Assembly: GCA_029261195.1 (NCBI GenBank)
Contig: JAJDBU010000035.1
Location: forward strand, 1 to 39,269
Origin: Nitrospirota bacterium
Lineage (GTDB): Bacteria; Nitrospirota; Nitrospiria; SBBL01; JAADHI01
Length of the DNA: 39,269 bases
Direction of reading: 5' to 3'
The notes under the pieces are model-generated. The model saw only the letters and a list, made by a program, of their open reading frames with translations. It made no database searches and was not told the DNA's origin. Position numbers and translations under genes: made by a program. Below are positions 16,011-25,472 of this stretch, in pieces (positions within the stretch are counted from its first letter, which is position 1; every line of letters begins with the position of its first letter).

Positions 16011-18131
16011 CTAATGGGTCTGTTTGGGTAGTTTTTTCAGTTCTCTGATGATTCTTTTGTTATCGGGGAAAAGGCCCTGAGCCTTTTCCAGGGTTTCCCT
16101 GGCCTTCTCAAACTGCTTCGACCTTCGGTAAACACGCCCCAACTCTAGATGCAACTTTACATCTTTGGCCTCTACGCTCAAGCCTCTTTTGAGCACCACG
16201 ATTGCCTCATCTGTTCTTTTGAGTCTCGCGAGTGTTCTTCCTAAAAGCCTGATTGCCTGAGTGTCTTCAGGATCCAGCTTGAGTATTGTTTTAAAGGCAT
16301 CCTCAGCCTCTTCCCTTTGCTTTCCTTTGAGATAGGCAAGGGCCAATTCGAGGCGCAACTTTACGTCGGCGGCATCCGCCGTCACCCCTTTTTCGAGGAC
16401 CTCTATGGCTTCATCTATTTTGTTTGATTGCGCAAGGGTTCGCCCGAGGAGTTTGAGTGCCCGCGTGTTTTCAGGGTCAAGCTTCAGCACTGTTCTAAAG
16501 GACTCCTCAGCCTGCTCCCCTTGCTCTGTTTTACGATAAGCGAGGGCTAGGTTAAACCAGCCCGGCGCATAGGTCTCATCTCGCTTCAACAATTCTTTGT
16601 ATTCGATGATGGCATTTTGATAATCCTCTTGTTGGGCATAGCGCACAGCCAGATTCAGTCGGGCCGCATTGTAATCGGCATTGATGGTCACGGCCTGTTT
16701 GAGGTAATGGATGGCTTGATCATTTTGGTTCTTGCGCGAGAACAGAATCCCAAGATTGTACATCGCTTGTTCATAAGCCGGTTTTTGCTCAATGGCTTTT
16801 AAAAAGGCGACTTCCGCTTGTTCAAAATTCTCCTCTCGAAGATAGCTTAGGCCGAGATTATAATGAGCTTCCGGCCACTGGCGTTGCCCTTGCAATGCGC
16901 TTTGGTAGGCAGAGGTCGCCGCAGCATTTTCGCCTCGTGCAGCGAAGACGAGACCTAAATTGTACGAGGCCGCGGGGTATCGGTTGTCCTTTAATTCAAT
17001 GGCCTTTTCATATTGCTCTATTGCTGTTTCATAATGATTTGAAGCAACGGCAATCCTGCCCAGATTGAAGTGGCTTTCGGCATGTTCCGGGTTCCGGTTG
17101 AGGATTTCCATGAACTGAGCCTCCGCTTCCCGACTCATCTTTTGATCCAGAAGCATGAGGCCCAAGTTGTAGCGGGCCTTTAAATATTCGGGTTGAAGAT
17201 CAATGGCCTTGCGATAGGCCTCTTCGGCCAAACGTTGATTATTATGGGAGGAATGCAGCAGACCCAGATGGACATAGGTCGGAGCATAATTCTCATCTAG
17301 TTTGATGATTTTTTCATATTCCGCCAGCGCGCGTGAGAGACCCTCCGGCGTCTTGGGCTCAAGAGAGGCTAGGCCAAAACGCGGTTTCAGATAGGCGGGT
17401 TTCAGGGAAATAGCGCGTTCAAAGTAGCGTCTTGCCTTTTTCAGAGCGCCCATATCGCGGGCAATCAGTCCCGCATTATGGAGGACTTTTGACTTTCGTC
17501 CCATCGCTCCCAGTTTGGATGTGGTCTCAAAAACAGCCAGAGCCTTTTTCAACTCGCCCAAGCGCTTGTAGGTGATGCCCAGATTGTAGTGCGATTCAAA
17601 ATGGAAGGGCAAAGCCCGCGTGGCAGATTCGTATTGCTCGGCAGCTTCAGCATAAAGGGATTTTTCTGAAAGAATGACCCCCTTATTAAAATAGGCCTTG
17701 GCATAAACAGGTTCGGTTTGAAGCGCTCGATTGAGCAGTGCCAGGGCATCATCTTTTTCTTCCGACAGGATCTTTAAAACAGCGAGATCATTTAAAACTC
17801 GGGAAGTGGCTTTCTTCGCCAGAAGGTCTTCAAGAATTTTTTTGGCCTCTTCCAGATTGCCTTCATCCACCTTTTGATAAGCCTTTGCATGTTCGGGATC
17901 AATTTGAGCCCCTGGACCCTCTTCTTTCGAGAAAGCAGGTCCGATTTCAAAGCCCTCATCATCTGAGTCGGTTTCGGAAAGATTATCTTCTATGGCAGAT
18001 TCCCGAATCACGATTACACGGACTTTATCGGCCTCAAAATTGGAGCGAAAATGCACCACGGCGATAAGCAGAACCACAATAAGCGGGGCCATCAGAATGG
18101 ACAAAAAACTTTCCCGGATAAAGGTCATCAT
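16011..18131 (-). CDS. Membrane-anchored tetratricopeptide-repeat protein
   Basis: This 706-residue protein has one N-terminal transmembrane helix (FLSILMAPLIVVLLIAVVHF, about residues 8-27) followed by an acidic linker and about 17 TPR units from residue 80 to the end. The repeats show the canonical pattern (for example KAYFNKGVILSEKSLYAEAAE, ESHYNLGITYKRLGELKKAL). With the N-terminal anchor the repeats probably face the periplasm, as a scaffold for protein partners. It overlaps the ATP-grasp gene by 4 bases and sits 9 bases before the beta-barrel gene, so all are co-expressed. No catalytic domain is seen. Confidence 0.88.
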   Translation of the reverse strand: MMTFIRESFLSILMAPLIVVLLIAVVHFRSNFEADKVRVIVIRESAIEDNLSETDSDDEGFEIGPAFSKEEGPGAQIDPEHAKAYQKVDEGNLEEAKKILEDLLAKKATSRVLNDLAVLKILSEEKDDALALLNRALQTEPVYAKAYFNKGVILSEKSLYAEAAEQYESATRALPFHFESHYNLGITYKRLGELKKALAVFETTSKLGAMGRKSKVLHNAGLIARDMGALKKARRYFERAISLKPAYLKPRFGLASLEPKTPEGLSRALAEYEKIIKLDENYAPTYVHLGLLHSSHNNQRLAEEAYRKAIDLQPEYLKARYNLGLMLLDQKMSREAEAQFMEILNRNPEHAESHFNLGRIAVASNHYETAIEQYEKAIELKDNRYPAASYNLGLVFAARGENAAATSAYQSALQGQRQWPEAHYNLGLSYLREENFEQAEVAFLKAIEQKPAYEQAMYNLGILFSRKNQNDQAIHYLKQAVTINADYNAARLNLAVRYAQQEDYQNAIIEYKELLKRDETYAPGWFNLALAYRKTEQGEQAEESFRTVLKLDPENTRALKLLGRTLAQSNKIDEAIEVLEKGVTADAADVKLRLELALAYLKGKQREEAEDAFKTILKLDPEDTQAIRLLGRTLARLKRTDEAIVVLKRGLSVEAKDVKLHLELGRVYRRSKQFEKARETLEKAQGLFPDNKRIIRELKKLPKQTH

Positions 18132-19042
18132 GACATCAGACTCCGAAGCGAAGGCCCATCCTCTAATATTTTTTTGAGCCCTCGTTGGTTGGCATTTTGT
18201 ATGGCGAGTCCGGGACGCACATTGATTTCAAGTAACACCGGTCCGCGTTCGGTCACGGCAATATCGACACCGAGATATTTTAAGGGGACGGCCTCTGCGG
18301 CCAGGCGGCTGATGCGGAGGATTTCCGTCCAATACGGGATGGCAACGTCAATCAGGGAATCTCCGCTGTCGGGGTGCTGCGTGATCTGTTGCCCATCCAG
18401 TACGGCGTAATTGGTGCGGCCCGTCTCAAGATCAATCCCGATACCGATGCCGCCCTGGTGGAGGTTGGCCTTTCCGTCCGATGCCTCCGTGGCAATCCTA
18501 ATCATGGCGAGCGCCGGTTCATTTTGGAACAGAATGACCCGGACATCGGCGAGCCCCAGAGGACTTAAGTTGATGACGTCGGGGTGCTGAATGAGTCTTT
18601 CTTCAACAACGGCCGTGTCATGTAGGTCATGGCAGAAGACGCCGAAAATGATATCGGAAAAGTGTTTTCTAAAAGAGGCGATATCATGGGTCTTGCCGCC
18701 CGGCCCGATCCACTGATTGCCCTTGCGCCCCACCACCACAATAATGCCGTTACCACCTGCGCCGCGTGAGGGTTTGATCACAAAATCATCATAAGGCGCG
18801 AGGTCCTGCTCCAGGTTCTGAAGCTCAAAAAAATAACGGTATGATTGATAGGTCTTCGGAGTCGGCACACCCGAATTTTTGAGAACCTCCTTTGTCTTAA
18901 GTTTGTCATCCGCCATAGGGAAATACCTTCGGGGGTTATGCGGATAAATGTAATGAAGGTTCCGCTCATTGATTCCCAGTATCCGCCTGGTTTTTCCAGT
19001 GGATTGGGTAATGGACTTGAAGTATTTTTTAAGTATATTCAT
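18128..19042 (-). CDS. RimK-related ATP-grasp ligase (alpha-L-glutamate ligase-like)
   Basis: This 304-residue cytosolic ATP-grasp enzyme belongs to the 'alpha-L-glutamate ligase-like' group related to RimK, which ligates amino acids to a peptide or small-molecule carboxylate using ATP. The ATP-binding part shows FVIKPSRGAGGNGIIVV (about 87-103); the Mg-binding end shows GPVLLEINVRPGLAIQNAN (about 266-284). The substrate is unknown. It starts directly after the stop of the transglutaminase-7TM gene and overlaps the TPR gene. Pairing of this ligase type with the 7TM transglutaminase-like protein is a known but functionally unsolved association; the retropepsin-like Zn-protease homolog often found with them is absent here. 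Confidence 0.88.
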   Translation of the reverse strand: MNILKKYFKSITQSTGKTRRILGINERNLHYIYPHNPRRYFPMADDKLKTKEVLKNSGVPTPKTYQSYRYFFELQNLEQDLAPYDDFVIKPSRGAGGNGIIVVVGRKGNQWIGPGGKTHDIASFRKHFSDIIFGVFCHDLHDTAVVEERLIQHPDVINLSPLGLADVRVILFQNEPALAMIRIATEASDGKANLHQGGIGIGIDLETGRTNYAVLDGQQITQHPDSGDSLIDVAIPYWTEILRISRLAAEAVPLKYLGVDIAVTERGPVLLEINVRPGLAIQNANQRGLKKILEDGPSLRSLMS

Positions 19043-20650
19043 CTATCCAACGGTTCCCGGCTGAGGTCTCTGGATGAGATCTTTAAAACGGAAGTATTCA
19101 AGGGCCCGGATACCAATCCATCTTCCGATCCAGAGATCCAGGGCAATGACAATCAGGAGGGATTCGGGAAAGACCAGGACGAAGCTTTGAAGAATGGTCG
19201 TTGCCATGGCGGCATAACAGAGGGAGACGGCCAGTAAGGTTGTGAACAGAATTTTAAATGCCGGGCCCGTGCCCTGTTCTGTTTGAATGATGACCAGACG
19301 TTCCGCCGTAATGGTTAGAATGGCAATCGGAAACAGGGTGATATGCGCCAGTTCAAAGAAGCCCGCGGCCACACTGGCCGCCGCAATCGTCATCATCAGC
19401 AGAATCACGGCGGTGAGCATGATCGCAAGCTTTGGGGTGTGAAGCAGCTTCAAACGGTCCAGCCCGGCGCTTAAGATGGCTATGATAATGATGATCACAG
19501 AAAACCCGAGGGTCCCCCACCAAAACCCGGTCTCCCGGGCGGCGGCGGCAATGAGGGCGGGTAGAAAGGTCCCGAAGGTTTCCAGTCCGATCACATTCCG
19601 GAGGATGGCCATGACCAAGACACCGAAGGGCAGCATCAGGATGATTTTCAGCAGGTTCTGGGAAATGCCAATCCGTTCAAAAAGAGCGTAGAGGTTGCCG
19701 GCATCAAAGATAGCCCCGCGACTGTCCGAAAGGCTCTCCTGCTGCGGGACCAAACGTCGCGTCATTTTATAGAGATATTGAAAGTTGATATTGGAGGTAT
19801 GTTTAAACATCACCAAATCCCCCGTATAGAACTTGATATAGTTTTCGGGCAGTTCGGCGAAGTGATTATTGATAGTATCGAAGGGGACCCAATGCCCATT
19901 CACATAGACCTCGACCCATTGGTGGGTGACCCGCTTTGAGCCCTGTTTCAGAATAAGCCCGCCGATCAAACGGGCGGGCATATTGAGTTTTCGCGCCATC
20001 GCCACGAAAAGACGACTCTTACCGTTACAACTGGCTTCTTCCAGTTTCAAGGCCGTCAGCGCATCGGTGTAGCCCGAGAAATCCTTGTTGGCCAGTTCCT
20101 CCTGAAGATAATGGTGAATCACTTTAAGGGATTCCAATATCGTTCTGTTTTTTTCGGGCAATAGAACATCCAGTTTTTTTGAGATCAGCGGATCATGAAC
20201 CTGAATGCCTTCTGTGGCGCTCAGAAAGGGGTTTAATGATTTAGGGTATCGGCGTGGGATCGCCATTTTTTCCGGAATCTCATATCGAAGCCGTTCTCCC
20301 TGAACCGAGAAGGTGTAAACAATATTCTTGCGTTCCGAGAGTTGCTCTGCATTCCAGTGCGCCACGCGGTTAAGCCCGTCTGCCTGAAGCGTCATAGCAA
20401 AGGCCTCTGAGGCATTTTGCTCGTCCGTGATCAGTTGACGGTCATTACTCGTGGGAAGATAGGTAGCGACATGGATGTCTTCGCCATGCCCATCGACCTG
20501 CATACTGATATTGACGCGGTAACTGACAACAGGCGCCAGAGCCGAAATCGGATATTCCAGCACAAAAAGTTTGTAGGCAATGAGCAGGGTCGGCACCAGG
20601 ACGACGAGGGCCAGTACCCACTTGTAAGCGATGCTAGAGTTATTTTTCAT
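19043..20650 (-). CDS. Transglutaminase-like domain fused to seven transmembrane helices
   Basis: This 535-residue inner-membrane protein has an N-terminal transmembrane anchor (about 11-30), a periplasmic domain with a transglutaminase-like fold (about 170-270), then seven hydrophobic helices (about 325-520). It carries the family signature around RNVIGLETFGTFLPALIAAA. Homologs are annotated as 'inactive transglutaminase fused to 7TM', yet here a full papain-like triad is visible: Cys208 (EEASCNGKS), His243 (VTHQWVEVY) and Asp258 (WVPFDTIN). It is first in the operon with the ATP-grasp ligase, the TPR protein and the beta-barrel, and its promoter should lie in 20651-20830. A role in cleaving or joining peptides outside the inner membrane is plausible but unproven. 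Confidence 0.87.
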   Translation of the reverse strand: MKNNSSIAYKWVLALVVLVPTLLIAYKLFVLEYPISALAPVVSYRVNISMQVDGHGEDIHVATYLPTSNDRQLITDEQNASEAFAMTLQADGLNRVAHWNAEQLSERKNIVYTFSVQGERLRYEIPEKMAIPRRYPKSLNPFLSATEGIQVHDPLISKKLDVLLPEKNRTILESLKVIHHYLQEELANKDFSGYTDALTALKLEEASCNGKSRLFVAMARKLNMPARLIGGLILKQGSKRVTHQWVEVYVNGHWVPFDTINNHFAELPENYIKFYTGDLVMFKHTSNINFQYLYKMTRRLVPQQESLSDSRGAIFDAGNLYALFERIGISQNLLKIILMLPFGVLVMAILRNVIGLETFGTFLPALIAAAARETGFWWGTLGFSVIIIIIAILSAGLDRLKLLHTPKLAIMLTAVILLMMTIAAASVAAGFFELAHITLFPIAILTITAERLVIIQTEQGTGPAFKILFTTLLAVSLCYAAMATTILQSFVLVFPESLLIVIALDLWIGRWIGIRALEYFRFKDLIQRPQPGTVG

Positions 20651-20995
20651 AAGTTGTGGCTCGCCTTATTCAATGTATGCTCCTCTCTCATGCCCTTTTT
20701 TTCTCCGATGAGGATGGTCTCATGGTAGTGTTTTCTTTCCCTCGAGTGATATGTTTTCACTGTCGAATGGTACTTAAATAGTGCATAAAAGGGCCGAGTT
20801 GCTATTCAACCCTGATTTTGTGCCGCCTATGAAAAACAGACCTCTTTTATTATACCTTAAGAATACGACGAAGAGGTCTTTTCATTCTGTACTGAAACCA
20901 CAATCTATGTATTTTTTTGCGGGTTTAACAGTGGAAAATCACAGATGATGACTCTTTGGATGCCTGACTCTGGAAAAATCAGATCAGATGAGACC
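20651..20995. other. Intergenic between the envelope operon and holB
   Basis: This gap holds the presumed promoter of the four-gene operon at its left part and a hairpin (20838-20879) that can stop transcription from holB. No coding sequence or RNA gene was recognised. Confidence 0.5.
20832..20879 (-). terminator. Probable terminator after holB
   Basis: A 9-bp stem (arms 20838-20846 and 20871-20879, AGACCTCTT with its complement) has a 24-base loop and is followed on the minus strand by a short T run (20836-20832). The large loop lowers confidence. On the plus strand it is also followed by TTTT, so it might act in both directions. Confidence 0.5.
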
Positions 20996-22024
20996 TCAGG
21001 ACGAGGCCTTGCGTTTCGTGTGAAGCTTCAGCAAGAGGGTTTCAAGGGAAAGCCTGCGATTGACATTTCGGATCTGCGCCCTCCGAACGGCCTGTAAGTC
21101 GGCTAGAAAACTTGAGATCTCATCAGAACGCATCGAATCCGCCCAGCCTTTCAAGGCTTTATATCGCCATGAATAAACCAGGTTTGAGGGATCCGCCTGG
21201 GCAGTGCCGGAAAAAGATTTAATGACAAGCACATCTCGAAACCAGGTAAAAAGATACACCAGCGCTGCTTCAAAGATTTCAATGTTTTTGGAAAACTTTT
21301 CGGCTGTCGAAAAGAGATCACCACTCGATATCAATTGATAACGCGCCTCGTCCATCTCCCGAGCGGTTTCAACTTCCAGTGAAAATGCCTCTGACAAGTT
21401 CCCATTGGCAAGCGCTGCCACAAGGCGTGCTTCTGACATCGCCCAGCCCTTTTTTTCAATCAGAATTGAAATCACCTGAGAAAGTGACAAAGGATGGAAG
21501 GGAACCAGCTGACAACGAGACAGGAGTGTTGGCGGTAGTGACGACGCTCTCGAAGCGATCAGGATCAAAATGGCGTAGGGCGGCGGTTCTTCAAGTGTTT
21601 TCAACAGGCTGTTGGCGGCAGCCTCATTCATCCTGTCTGCCTGATCAATCAAGACAATTGTTTTGGGTCCGTCAAAAGGCTTGATGACAATTTTAGACTG
21701 CATCTGACGAATTTGATCAATCTTAATCGTCTTTCCATCCGGCTCAATGATCGAGAGACCCGGGTGGTTAAGGTCTTTCAGTTTTCGGCAGGCGAGGCAG
21801 GTATTGCAGGGTTCTATCAGAACGCCGGGTTTTGCTGCAGTTTGCGATGGCGCTTTACTTCCCTGGCACAGCACCGCCTCTGCAAAAATTTCTGCGACCT
21901 GTCTTTTTCCGATGCCTTTTTCCCCGGAAAACAACAGGGATGGTGGTACAGCGTCATTCCTCAGGAAGGATTGCAGGATGCCGATGCTGCGGTTCTGTCC
22001 AATGATGTCACGAAAAAAAGGCAT
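20996..22024 (-). CDS. holB: DNA polymerase III delta-prime subunit
   Basis: This AAA+ clamp-loader subunit (342 residues from the chosen start) helps open the sliding clamp during replication. It shows an early box IGQNRSIGILQSFL, a P-loop (SGEKGIGKRQ), a Cys-rich zinc module (Cys-Gln-Gly ... CNTCLACRKL), DQADRMNEAAANSLLKTLEEPP (the delta-prime/gamma signature) and the sensor region LLSRCQLVPF. I take the ATG at 22024, which follows GAGAGGGG by four bases and gives the usual N-terminus MPFFRDIIGQ. The longer reading to 22078 would overlap tmk by 71 bases. With this start the overlap with tmk is 17 bases, so the pair is coupled. Confidence 0.9.
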   Translation of the reverse strand: MPFFRDIIGQNRSIGILQSFLRNDAVPPSLLFSGEKGIGKRQVAEIFAEAVLCQGSKAPSQTAAKPGVLIEPCNTCLACRKLKDLNHPGLSIIEPDGKTIKIDQIRQMQSKIVIKPFDGPKTIVLIDQADRMNEAAANSLLKTLEEPPPYAILILIASRASSLPPTLLSRCQLVPFHPLSLSQVISILIEKKGWAMSEARLVAALANGNLSEAFSLEVETAREMDEARYQLISSGDLFSTAEKFSKNIEIFEAALVYLFTWFRDVLVIKSFSGTAQADPSNLVYSWRYKALKGWADSMRSDEISSFLADLQAVRRAQIRNVNRRLSLETLLLKLHTKRKASS

Positions 22025-22634
22025 CGAACCCCTCTCGTATGTCAGACGCGACCTGCTCTTTTGACTGAGTTCCATCAATCAAAAAAATCCGTTTTGGATT
22101 TTCACGGACCAGTGCGGCATAGCCACGCTGCACCGCCTCATGGAAGCCAAATGCTTCTTTGTCCAGTCGATTTGACTTGCCCCGGTGGGCGACGCGGGCC
22201 AAACCCTCTGCAATTGGAATGTCGAGCAAAAAAGTGAGATCCGGCATGATACCCTGTGAGGCAAAGAGAGACATTTCAAGAATCGTGTCTTTCGGGAGCC
22301 CTCTGCCTTCTCCCTGATAAGCGATGCTCGCATCGGTAAATCGATCACAAAGAACGATCTGACCTGCGTCCAAAGCCGGAAGGATGATTTCTCTGACATG
22401 CTGGGCACGGCTTGCAAGCATGAGAAAAAGTTCCGCCTTTGCATCAATAATATGATCGCAGTCCGATTCCTCTAAAAGGAGTGTGCGGATACGATCGGCA
22501 AGTTGGGTGCCACCCGGTTCACGGGTTCGCACAAGAGAGTGGCCTTTTGCTTCCAGATTGTCTGCAAGCATGGCGAGGTGGGTTGATTTTCCACTCCCTT
22601 CTCCTCCTTCAAATGTAATCAGTCGTCCACGCAT
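22008..22634 (-). CDS. tmk: Thymidylate kinase
   Basis: This enzyme (208 residues) phosphorylates dTMP to dTDP for DNA synthesis. It shows the P-loop ITFEGGEGSGKSTHLA near the N-terminus, REPGGTQLADRIR, the DRFTDASIAYQGEGRGL segment (equivalent to the DRY/lid region) and LLDIPIAEGLARV. I choose the ATG at 22634 because it gives the family's typical N-terminus MRGRLITFEG; the TTG at 22664 is possible but has no ribosome site. tmk followed by holB is a common arrangement. The type I restriction operon starts divergently about 160 bases away. Confidence 0.95.
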   Translation of the reverse strand: MRGRLITFEGGEGSGKSTHLAMLADNLEAKGHSLVRTREPGGTQLADRIRTLLLEESDCDHIIDAKAELFLMLASRAQHVREIILPALDAGQIVLCDRFTDASIAYQGEGRGLPKDTILEMSLFASQGIMPDLTFLLDIPIAEGLARVAHRGKSNRLDKEAFGFHEAVQRGYAALVRENPKRIFLIDGTQSKEQVASDIREGFDAFFS

Positions 22635-22797
22635 AGCGGCAGCATCATAAAGTAGGTCTAGCAAATTTTCAACGCGTTTTTGAGGTTAGCACAGCCAGAC
22701 CGTCTAAGATTAAATTGTCTTTTTTGACCTGATTCGCTAACATCCGAAAACGCTTAAAGTCGCCATTTAGAACACCCTGAAATTCACAAGGACCTTC

Positions 22798-24258
22798 ATG
22801 TTTGAGCAAACCTTCAAAAATATCGACGACGTACTCCGGAAAGAGGCGGGTTGTACCACAGAGCTGGACTACACCGAGCAGACCTCCTGGATGCTCTTCC
22901 TTAAATATCTGGATGATTTGGAAGAGGAGCGGGCCATTGCGGCGGAGCTTGTCGGCAAGCCTTACGCCTTCATTATCGACAAAACCCACCACTGGTCTCG
23001 TTGGGCTGCACCTAAAAAATCCGACGGTCGTTTTGATCACGATGCCGCCTTAACGGGTGACGATCTTATCGACTATGTCAACGACACCCTGTTTCCCTAC
23101 CTGAAAGGCTTCAAGCAGCGGGCGTCTTCATCCGATACCATTGAATACAAAATCGGGGAAATTTTCAGCGAAATAAAAAACAAGTTCCAAAGCGGCTATT
23201 CCCTGCGTGATGCGCTCGAACTATTGGATCAGCTTCACTTCCGCTCACAAAAAGAGAAACACGAGCTTTCCCACCTTTACGAAAGTAAAATCAAAAACAT
23301 GGGCAACGCAGGGCGAAACGGCGGCGAATATTACACACCCCGCCCACTCATTCGCGCCATGATCCAAGTCACTAAACCCACTATTGGTGAAAGCATTTAC
23401 GACGGGGCCTGTGGCTCTGCCGGTTTTCTCTGCGAGTCTCACGATTATCTGCGCCACGGCAAAGACTCGGAACTGAGTACGACGCAACTCCACACCTTGC
23501 AAACAGCCACCTTCTACGGCAAAGAGAAAAAGAGCCTCGCTTATGTGATTGCGATTATGAACCTCATCTTGCACGGGGTTTCAGCACCCAATGTACTACA
23601 CACCAACACATTGGCGGAGAATCTGGCCGAGGTTCAGGAGAAAGATCGCTATGACATCATTCTCGCCAATCCCCCTTTTGGCGGGAAGGAGCGCAAGGAG
23701 ATTCAACAGAACTTCCCCATTAAAACAGGAGAGACCGCCTTTCTCTTCCTGCAACACTTCATCAAATATTTGAAGGCAGGCGGCAGGGCAGCCGTGGTCA
23801 TCAAGAATACTTTTCTTTCAAACTCTGATAATGCTTCAAAAGCGCTGCGTCAGGACTTGTTGGAAAGCTGTAATCTTTACACCGTGCTGGACTGCCCCGG
23901 AGGCACTTTCCTCGGTGCAGGAGTGAAGACCGTAGTGCTATTTTTTGAAAAAGGCGCACCGACAAGAAAGATCTGGTATTACCAGCTTGATCCCGGCAGA
24001 AACATGGGCAAGACCAATCCGCTGAATGATGATGACCTGAAAGAGTTTGTCTCGCTGCAAGCCAGCTATGCGGATACTGAAAAGTCGTGGATAGTTGACG
24101 GGGAGGAGATTGATAAAAACAGCTTTGATCTCTCGGTAAAAAATCCCAACAAAGCCGAAGAAGCACCGCTACGCGAACCACGAGAGATTCTCGCAGAGAT
24201 TTCGGCGCTGGATGTGGAGAGTGCGAAGGTCTTGGATGGGATTCGGGGGATGCTATGA
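22798..24258 (+). CDS. hsdM: Type I restriction-modification methyltransferase subunit
   Basis: This 486-residue N6-adenine methyltransferase subunit modifies the recognition site together with HsdS. It shows the N-terminal helical domain (YTEQTSWMLFLKYLDDLEEE), the cofactor motif SIYDGACGSAGFLCES (motif I) and the catalytic LANPPFGG (NPPF, motif IV), preceded by YYTPRPLIRAMI, the usual M-subunit signature. Full length. The ATG follows AAGGA by five bases. It overlaps hsdS by 4 bases and opens the operon, divergent from tmk. Confidence 0.96.
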   Translation: MFEQTFKNIDDVLRKEAGCTTELDYTEQTSWMLFLKYLDDLEEERAIAAELVGKPYAFIIDKTHHWSRWAAPKKSDGRFDHDAALTGDDLIDYVNDTLFPYLKGFKQRASSSDTIEYKIGEIFSEIKNKFQSGYSLRDALELLDQLHFRSQKEKHELSHLYESKIKNMGNAGRNGGEYYTPRPLIRAMIQVTKPTIGESIYDGACGSAGFLCESHDYLRHGKDSELSTTQLHTLQTATFYGKEKKSLAYVIAIMNLILHGVSAPNVLHTNTLAENLAEVQEKDRYDIILANPPFGGKERKEIQQNFPIKTGETAFLFLQHFIKYLKAGGRAAVVIKNTFLSNSDNASKALRQDLLESCNLYTVLDCPGGTFLGAGVKTVVLFFEKGAPTRKIWYYQLDPGRNMGKTNPLNDDDLKEFVSLQASYADTEKSWIVDGEEIDKNSFDLSVKNPNKAEEAPLREPREILAEISALDVESAKVLDGIRGML

Positions 24259-25472
24259 ATCCATTGCTGATTGGTTTTAACATTAGTGCATTGGGAGATG
24301 TTTGTAATCTGATTGGAGGTGGAACACCCTCAAAAAAAAATGATGATTTTTACAAGGGATATATTCCTTGGGCTACTGTCAGAGATATGAGAAAAGATGT
24401 AATAACTCAGACAGAGTTTAAGATTACTGAAGATGCGGTTAAAAAAAGCTCCACAAATATCATAAAGGCAGGAAATGTCGTTATAGCTACCCGTGTTGGA
24501 CTTGGAAAGGTGTGCATTGTCAATCAAGATACGGCGATTAACCAGGATCTGCGTGGGATTGTGCCAAAAAGTTCAGCTGTGCTTTCAGTGCGTTACTTGT
24601 TCTGGTGGCTTAAAAGTATAGCTCATTTTATCGAAGAAGAAGGAACTGGAGCAACGGTCAAAGGGGTTAAGTTGCCGTTTGTGAAATCGCTCCAAATTCC
24701 GCTCCCATCTCTCCCCGAACAAAAACGGATTGTCGCGATTCTGGATGAGGCCTTTGCGGGCATCAGCCAAGCGGTCGCCAATGCCGAGAAGAACATTGCC
24801 AACGCCCGTGAGTTGTTTGAAAGCTATCTCAACAATATCTTCACTCAGAAGGGCGAAGGGTGTAGAAAATTTAAAGTTGAAGAAGTATGTCAGTCAATAG
24901 TTGACTGTATTAACAAAACTGCGCCAAAGGTCGAAAGACCTACGCTATTCCAGATGATTCGAACCACAAATATTCGGTATGGACGTGTTAATCTAGATGT
25001 TGTCAAATACGTTTCAGAGGAGACATATCATGCATGGACTAGGCGTCAGGTTCCTAGACATGGTGATGTCTTGTTAACCCGTGAAGCACCCCTTGGGGAA
25101 GTGGGAATGCTACTTACTGATGATTTAGTATTCCTGGGACAACGGATTGTATCGTATAGAGCTGATCCAAAAGTGCTCAACAATAAATTCCTTCTTTACG
25201 CCTTTCAGTCATCCGATATTCAGCGTCAGATAAAAAAATTAGCTTCTGGGTCGACGGTTCAGCATATGAGGGTTCCTGATACAAAAAATCTCGAAATTAG
25301 TGTGCCTTCACTTTTGGAACAAACCCAAATCGTGAGTCAGTTGGTGATGTTGAAAGAAAAAGTTCAACGCCTCGAATCCATCTACAAACAAAAAATCACC
25401 GCCCTCGCTGAACTCAAACAGTCCATCCTGCAAAAGGCATTTACGGGTCAATTGACAATGGAAAAGGGATAA
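24255..25472 (+). CDS. hsdS: Type I restriction specificity subunit
   Basis: This 405-residue specificity subunit sets the bipartite DNA target. Two target-recognition domains (about 1-145 and 210-345) each end in a conserved coiled-coil spacer: LPSLPEQKRIVAILDEAFAGI after the first, SLLEQTQIVSQLVMLKEKVQ after the second, then LKQSILQKAFTGQL. Base composition in the recognition domains is more A/T-rich than in hsdM, usual for swapped specificity domains. It overlaps hsdM and the RhuM-Fic gene. The recognised sequence cannot be predicted here. Confidence 0.94.
   Translation: MNPLLIGFNISALGDVCNLIGGGTPSKKNDDFYKGYIPWATVRDMRKDVITQTEFKITEDAVKKSSTNIIKAGNVVIATRVGLGKVCIVNQDTAINQDLRGIVPKSSAVLSVRYLFWWLKSIAHFIEEEGTGATVKGVKLPFVKSLQIPLPSLPEQKRIVAILDEAFAGISQAVANAEKNIANARELFESYLNNIFTQKGEGCRKFKVEEVCQSIVDCINKTAPKVERPTLFQMIRTTNIRYGRVNLDVVKYVSEETYHAWTRRQVPRHGDVLLTREAPLGEVGMLLTDDLVFLGQRIVSYRADPKVLNNKFLLYAFQSSDIQRQIKKLASGSTVQHMRVPDTKNLEISVPSLLEQTQIVSQLVMLKEKVQRLESIYKQKITALAELKQSILQKAFTGQLTMEKG

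Noticed and set aside
16011-18131. Repetitive region considered as a DNA repeat array or CRISPR
   Set aside because: The periodicity is at the protein level (34-residue TPR units); no identical DNA repeats or spacers.
22669-23040. Minus-strand ORF over the start of hsdM
   Set aside because: Antisense shadow of a well-supported methyltransferase gene; no family resemblance.
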